A stretch of DNA of 57,270 nucleotides from assembly GCF_030693625.1 (NCBI RefSeq), contig NZ_JAUYAF010000026.1, positions 1-57,270 of the forward strand. Direction: 5' to 3'. Of the stretch, positions 53,496 through 57,270 are shown in pieces. A program made the position numbers and the translations under genes. The notes below the pieces were generated by a model. It was given only the letters and a program-made list of their open reading frames with translations, did no database searches and was not told where the DNA came from. The stretch is from Phenylobacterium sp. (GTDB lineage: Bacteria; Pseudomonadota; Alphaproteobacteria; Caulobacterales; Caulobacteraceae). Within the stretch, counting starts at the first letter, position 1, and the number at the start of each line of letters is the position of its first letter.

Positions 53496-53927
53496 ATGGG
53501 CGCCAAACTCTCAGGTTCTGGGGGTGGCAGGTACGCCGTGGAAGCGAACAGCGAGATCAATGTGACGCCCTTCGTGGACGTCATGCTGGTCCTCCTGATC
53601 ATCTTCATGGTGGCGGCACCCATGGCCGCCGTAACGGTGAAGGTCGCACTTCCCAACGCGGTGGCTCCGCCGTCTACCAACCCTCCCAAGCCGGTCTACA
53701 TTTCCATCCAGGAATCCGGTCGCCTGTTCATTGGGGACATTCCCACTGAGATCGCGACCCTGGGTGACGACCTGCGGAAGAACATCGGCAACAAGCGCAA
53801 CCCGGAGAAAGAGCGGATCTTCATCCGCGCCGATAAAGGGGTCCTCTACGGGGACTTCATGGGCGTGATGAACCAGCTCCAGGACAATGGGTTTTATAGC
53901 GTGGCGCTGATCGGCGAAGATAAGTAG
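53496..53927 (+). CDS. exbD: ExbD-type TonB-system protein
   Basis: The 143-residue protein has a short cytoplasmic N terminus, the TM segment with the proton-carrying Asp in NVTPFVDVMLVLLIIFMVAA, and the periplasmic domain (VALPNAVAPPSTNPPKPVYI, then RIFIRADKGVLYGDFMGVMN). It is co-transcribed with exbB, 5 bp downstream, and with tonB, 9 bp after its stop. AAAGGGG overlaps the exbB end and serves as its ribosome site. Confidence 0.95.
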   Translation: MGAKLSGSGGGRYAVEANSEINVTPFVDVMLVLLIIFMVAAPMAAVTVKVALPNAVAPPSTNPPKPVYISIQESGRLFIGDIPTEIATLGDDLRKNIGNKRNPEKERIFIRADKGVLYGDFMGVMNQLQDNGFYSVALIGEDK

Positions 53928-53936
53928 GGGTGGAGC

Positions 53937-54635
53937 ATGGCTGAAGACATCACCCACCCCGGGCACAACCCCTTTGATGCGCCACGCAAGAAGCGCAACA
54001 ACGGGGTGACTGCCGCCATCATCGGCTCTGTCGTTGTCCACGGCGTGGTCGGCGTCTACCTCTGGAAAGCCAAATTCCAGTCGGAGTTCAAGGAATACTC
54101 GGACGAAGTGACGGACGTGGCGCTTATCAAGCCCGCCCCGCCGCCGCCTCCGCCGCCTCCGCCTCCGCCGCCGAACACCCCGCCGCCGCCGCCGCCCAAG
54201 CTGCAGCCGCGGCCTCCGGTGAACGTGCCGTCTGATATGCCGACGATCCCCCCTCTGCCGGTTCCGCCGGTCGAGAAGCGGATCGAGGAACCGAAGCCTC
54301 CGGCTCCGGCTCCGGTGGCGCCTCCGCGCCCCTCGGTCATCAGTAACCCTGACTGGTCGCGCCGTCCCAACGCCGAAGACCTGGCCCGGTACTTCCCGGA
54401 CCGGGCTCAGCGGATGAACGTCGAAGGCCGCGCGACGATCAGTTGCACGGTCACCGCCAGGGGCACGCTCGAGAACTGCTCGGTGGTTTCGGAAGACCCG
54501 CCGGACTACGGCTTCGGTGAATCCACCTTGCGGGCTTCCAAGCTCTTCAAGATGAAGCCGAAGACCCTCGACGGCGCCCCGATCGAAGGCGGTACGGTTC
54601 GTATCCCCCTTCGTTGGGTCCTACCGAAGGGCTGA
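53937..54635 (+). CDS. tonB: TonB family energy transducer
   Basis: The 232-residue protein has a cytoplasmic Asn/Lys-rich start, one TM anchor (GVTAAIIGSVVVHGVVGVYL), a rigid Pro-rich spacer with a run of prolines at about residues 67-95, and a C-terminal TonB domain, EDLARYFPDRAQRMNVEGRA through TLENCSVVSEDPPDYGFGES. It couples the proton motive force to TonB receptors such as the one upstream. GGTGGAG precedes the ATG. An intrinsic terminator follows. Confidence 0.93.
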   Translation: MAEDITHPGHNPFDAPRKKRNNGVTAAIIGSVVVHGVVGVYLWKAKFQSEFKEYSDEVTDVALIKPAPPPPPPPPPPPPNTPPPPPPKLQPRPPVNVPSDMPTIPPLPVPPVEKRIEEPKPPAPAPVAPPRPSVISNPDWSRRPNAEDLARYFPDRAQRMNVEGRATISCTVTARGTLENCSVVSEDPPDYGFGESTLRASKLFKMKPKTLDGAPIEGGTVRIPLRWVLPKG

Positions 54636-54665
54636 GCCTCCGGGCTCCCCTGTAAGAACGAATTG

Positions 54666-54694
54666 GCCCCGGAGGTTCGCCTCCGGGGCTTTTT
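54666..54694 (+). terminator. Intrinsic terminator of exbB-exbD-tonB
   Basis: GCCCCGGAGG-TTCG-CCTCCGGGGC gives a perfect 10-bp stem with a stable UUCG loop, followed by five T (54690-54694). It lies 30 bp after the tonB stop. Confidence 0.97.
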
Positions 54695-54714
54695 CTTTGC
54701 GCTATGCTAGGCCC

Positions 54715-55536
54715 ATGACGAGGCGGGATCCGATCGGCGGGAAAGCAGGCGACCGGCAGGGCGACCGCCTGTTCATCGCGCTCTTCGCCCTGGCCGCCTG
54801 TGGCGTGATCGTGGTCGACATCTTCAGCACCCTGCACGACCGCGCGCGGTTCGGTCATCCCGTACCCTGGTGGGAGCCCGCGGTCTGGGAGGTTTCCAGC
54901 GGCCTGGTCCTCACCGCCCTGGCGCCCGGGGTCCTGTGGCTGGTGCGGCGGATCCCGCCGCGCCTGACGTCGCCCTTCGGTTGGATCGCGGTCCACCTGG
55001 CCTGCGGCCTGGCCTTCTCCCTGGTTCACGTTGTAGCCATGGGCGTGCTGCGCAGCGCGGCATACCGTTTGGTCGGGGATGTCTATCATCCACTGGGGCC
55101 GCTTGGGGACTGGCCCTATGAGCTGCGCAAGGACCTGCTGATCTATGCCGGCCTTGTCGCGGCCTATCCCCTGTGGACCGCGTTCCGCGCCCGGCGCGCG
55201 CCACTGCACCCTCCGGCCGACATTCTGGAGGTGCGCGACGGCGCCCGCCGGGTCTTCCTGCCGGCCAGCGAAATCCTCTGGGTGGAGGCGGCGGGCAACT
55301 ATGTGGAACTGCACACCGCCCAGGGCGCCGCCGTCCTGCACCGCGCATCCCTGGCCCAGATGGAGAAGAGCCTGGCGGGCTTCGTCCGCATCCACCGCTC
55401 ACGCCTGGTCAATCGCGCCGCCGTGGGCGAGGTGGAGACCAAATCCTCTGGGGATTTCGCCGTGCGTCTCGGCTCAGGGCAGACCTTGCTGGGAAGCCGG
55501 CGATTTAGGGCCGCGCTGCTGTCGCCCGCCGCTTGA
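54715..55536 (+). CDS. Membrane-bound LytTR transcriptional regulator
   Basis: The 273-residue protein has four hydrophobic segments in its first 160 residues (ALFALAACGVIVVDIF, LVLTALAPGVLWLV, LACGLAFSLVHVVAMGVL, LIYAGLVAAYPLWTAF) and a C-terminal LytTR DNA-binding domain: ADILEVRDGARRVFLPASEI, LWVEAAGNYVELHTAQGAAV and GFVRIHRSRLVNRAAVGEV. Such membrane LytTR proteins are one-component regulators common in Caulobacterales, often with a small repressor partner, which is not seen here. The promoter probably overlaps the tonB terminator region, and the leader is very short. Confidence 0.9.
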   Translation: MTRRDPIGGKAGDRQGDRLFIALFALAACGVIVVDIFSTLHDRARFGHPVPWWEPAVWEVSSGLVLTALAPGVLWLVRRIPPRLTSPFGWIAVHLACGLAFSLVHVVAMGVLRSAAYRLVGDVYHPLGPLGDWPYELRKDLLIYAGLVAAYPLWTAFRARRAPLHPPADILEVRDGARRVFLPASEILWVEAAGNYVELHTAQGAAVLHRASLAQMEKSLAGFVRIHRSRLVNRAAVGEVETKSSGDFAVRLGSGQTLLGSRRFRAALLSPAA

Positions 55537-55576
55537 TCCCGCCGCCACGCCCGACTAGAACACGCCTTCGCGATGC

Positions 55577-55653
55577 GCCGCCTTAGCTCAGTTGGTTAGA
55601 GCGCCGGTTTGTGGAACCGGAGGTCCTCAGTTCAAGCCTGAGAGGCGGTACCA
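55577..55653 (+). tRNA. tRNA-His (anticodon GTG), alphaproteobacterial type
   Basis: The acceptor arm is GCCGCCT/AGGCGGT with a G1-U72 pair, the discriminator is A, and CCA is encoded. The anticodon loop is TTGTGGA (anticodon 55611-55613). The base before G1 is C, so there is no templated G-1 to pair with position 73. Arms: D arm with GTTGGTTAGAGC, T arm CTCAG-TTCAAGC-CTGAG. Confidence 0.96.
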
Positions 55654-55756
55654 TCGCTATCCCGTCGTCCTGACGGCTTCCCCACACACCCCCGGGCGAT
55701 GTTCGCGCTCTGTTCGCGCGGTCGAGAATCGTGTCTGTTCCTTACGGGAGGACGCC

Positions 55757-56437
55757 ATGGAAGCTCTGCTGCACGACTGGCACATCGAGGCGCGCGAGTA
55801 CGCCCGCCAGGAAGACCGGCGCGGCCGTCGCCACGCCTATGGGCGCATCGACCCTGTCCGCACAGCCCTGCTGGTCATCGACATGGTGCCGTTCTTCCTG
55901 ACCGAGCTCCCCTATACCCGAGGCATCGTTCCGAACATCAGCCGCCTGGCCGACGCCTTGCGCGCCGCCGGCGGGACTGTGGCCTGGGTTGTGCCCACCA
56001 ACAGCGCGCCCACCGTCGCCTCCACCGAGTTCTACGGTGAGAGGGTCGCCACCATGTACGCGGCCAGCGGGGGTGAGGGGAGCCTGGCCGAACGGCTTTG
56101 GCACGAGTTCCGGGTGCATGAGGGCGATGTCCTGGCGGAGAAGTCGGCCACCAGCGCCTTCTTCCCAGGTCGCTCAACCCTGCCGCCGATGTTGGAGGCG
56201 CGCGGGATCGACACCGTGCTGGTGACCGGGACCCTGAGCAATATCTGCTGTGAATCCACCGCTCGCGACGCCAGCACGCTGGGTCTGCGGGTGATCATGG
56301 TGGCCGACGGCAATGCCGCGCGTCGCGACCAGGACCATAACGCCGCGCTCTACAACGTCTACCGCAGCTTCGGCGACGTCCGGCCCACCGACGAAGTGCT
56401 GGACCTGATCAGGGCCGGAGCAACCGTTCCGGCTTGA
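55757..56437 (+). CDS. Isochorismatase-like cysteine hydrolase
   Basis: The 226-residue protein belongs to the isochorismatase-like family, which includes nicotinamidases and N-carbamoyl amidohydrolases. The triad is visible: Asp in LLVIDMVPFF, Lys in EKSATSAFFP and Cys in VTGTLSNICCES. The N-terminal ~35 residues (LLHDWHIEAREYARQEDRRG) are an extension often found in this subgroup. GGGAGGA at 55746-55752 precedes the ATG. The substrate is unknown. It stands alone between tRNA-His and the flagellin. Confidence 0.92.
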   Translation: MEALLHDWHIEAREYARQEDRRGRRHAYGRIDPVRTALLVIDMVPFFLTELPYTRGIVPNISRLADALRAAGGTVAWVVPTNSAPTVASTEFYGERVATMYAASGGEGSLAERLWHEFRVHEGDVLAEKSATSAFFPGRSTLPPMLEARGIDTVLVTGTLSNICCESTARDASTLGLRVIMVADGNAARRDQDHNAALYNVYRSFGDVRPTDEVLDLIRAGATVPA

Positions 56438-56510
56438 AGGCGCCGAAGGGCGCGCGCGACAGGTGGGTCCAGGCGCGGGTCGCGATCCGCGCGGGGGGGG
56501 CACGCGCAGC

Positions 56511-56541
56511 AAAAAGGGGAGGCCTCTTGCGAGACCTCCCC
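56511..56541 (-). terminator. Intrinsic terminator of the flagellin gene
   Basis: On the minus strand the stem GGGGAGGTCTC/GAGGCCTCCCC (56541-56531 and 56526-56516) surrounds GCAA and is followed by five T (56515-56511). It lies about 30 bp after the flagellin stop. Confidence 0.95.
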
Positions 56542-56571
56542 TCCTTACACGTACTGGAGTTCTTGTCGGGC

Positions 56572-57270
56572 TTAGCGGAAGAGGCTGAGCAGGCCCGACG
56601 AGGAGCTGTTGGCGATCGACAGCGCCTGCACGCCAAGCTGTTGCTTGGTCTGCAGCGAGGTCAGCCTCGCGCTTTCCTTGGCCAGGTCGGCGTCGACGAG
56701 GTTACCCACCCCGGCGTCGATGGAGTCCTGGAGCTTGCTGACGAAGGTCAGGTGAGCGCCGAGCGACTTGGAGCCCGTACCCATCTTCGACAGAGCGGTC
56801 GAGACCGTGGAGATCGCTGTGCCGACGGTGGCGATCATGGCCGCGGCGGTCGTCTGGGTGGAGATCGAGCCCGTGCTCAGGCTGATGCCGGCCAGGGACA
56901 GGTCCTGGGCCTGGACCGTGATCTTCGAGCTGCCGTCGTCATTGGCCAGGGCGGCGATGCTGGTGCCGGTGGCGCTGATCATGTTCACGCCGTTGAACGT
57001 GGCGTTCGAAACCGACTTCCCGATCTGGTCGCGCAGAGCGTTGAAGTCGTCGTTCAGGGCGGTCCGCGACGCTGTATCCAGGCTGGAGTCGGAGGCCGCC
57101 AAGGCCTTTTCCTTCATCTGCAGAAGCAGATCGGAGACGGCTTCGCCACCGGCGATGGCGACGTCTACGGTTGATTGCGAGCGCTGCAGGGAGTCCTTGA
57201 CGGCGTTCAGAGAGCCGGAGGTGGCGCGTTGGTTCTGGGCGATGGCCCAGATGGCGCCGTTGTCTTTCGC
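56572..57270 (-). CDS. Flagellin, partial (Caulobacter FljK/FljL type)
   Basis: The filament subunit runs off the right edge; 232 codons are visible and about 40 N-terminal residues lie outside. The visible part starts at [20 protein letters not shown], contains [20 protein letters not shown] and [20 protein letters not shown], a short variable middle, and the conserved C-terminal D0/D1 helix [20 protein letters not shown] followed by [20 protein letters not shown]. This matches the short Caulobacter flagellins of about 270-280 residues, without extra outer domains. In Caulobacter, flagellin mRNA is controlled by FlbT at the 5' leader, which lies outside the window. Confidence 0.95.
   Translation of the reverse strand, partial: AKDNGAIWAIAQNQRATSGSLNAVKDSLQRSQSTVDVAIAGGEAVSDLLLQMKEKALAASDSSLDTASRTALNDDFNALRDQIGKSVSNATFNGVNMISATGTSIAALANDDGSSKITVQAQDLSLAGISLSTGSISTQTTAAAMIATVGTAISTVSTALSKMGTGSKSLGAHLTFVSKLQDSIDAGVGNLVDADLAKESARLTSLQTKQQLGVQALSIANSSSSGLLSLFR

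Noticed and set aside
1..57270. CRISPR arrays
   Set aside because: No regularly spaced direct repeats with unique spacers and no cas genes are visible.

Overview
The window looks like chromosomal DNA of a high-GC alphaproteobacterium of the family Caulobacteraceae (Caulobacter/Phenylobacterium type). The signs are a Caulobacter-type flagellin cut by the right edge, a TipN-like polarity protein, a GTTC-N7-GTTC LexA box, an HWE-family histidine kinase, a tRNA-His with A73 and no G-1, and palindromic intergenic repeats. Genus and species cannot be fixed from the sequence alone.

Layout. 1-9.9 kb: the start of cysD (cut by the left edge), an Ada-AlkA fusion translationally coupled to ogt (alkylation repair), a large two-TM coiled-coil protein (TipN-like), a YbjQ protein, two DUF4112 paralogues, a SulP anion transporter without a STAS domain, and a degenerate LytM/M23 protein. 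9.9-23 kb: the two methylmalonyl-CoA mutase subunits, a nitronate monooxygenase, a DUF900 hydrolase behind a strong RNA hairpin, a three-gene ABC-2 exporter, a cold-shock protein, a PAS/HWE sensor kinase and an acyl-CoA dehydrogenase. 23-30 kb: small conserved proteins (DUF4180, DUF1993, PhnA), a zinc-free MDR oxidoreductase, a MarR/MFS efflux pair, then a divergent regulatory module: an S24-type repressor facing two small genes that I read as rogA-gafY-gafZ, the control switch of a Caulobacter-type gene transfer agent (GTA), followed by an enoyl-CoA hydratase.

30-37.4 kb is the accessory part: an internally deleted IS1182-type transposase relic, a VCBS-repeat surface protein, several gene-poor stretches, an alpha/beta hydrolase, a CHRD-like protein, an SDR, a perfect 26-bp inverted repeat, and a textbook LexA-controlled promoter reading into a tiny single-TM peptide (SidA-like). 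37.3-45.2 kb is a conserved housekeeping block: DUF2239, tRNA-Thr, a 43-aa protein, DUF2948, hisD, an SH3 protein, UPF0262, a low-molecular-weight phosphatase, a nucleotidyltransferase, infA, maf, an RNase E/G, yacG and tRNA-Phe. 45.3-57.3 kb: malic enzyme, a TetM-like GTPase with a possible leader peptide, a TonB receptor under a Zur-box-like palindrome, exbB-exbD-tonB, a membrane LytTR regulator, tRNA-His, an isochorismatase-like hydrolase and the flagellin.

The most interesting items are the putative GTA switch, with three TGTA-N7-TACA operators placed at all its promoters (about 27.4-29.2 kb), and the SOS-controlled micropeptide gene at 37.2 kb. The GTA structural genes are not in this window. 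All functions are inferred from reading the proteins by eye; no database search was run.
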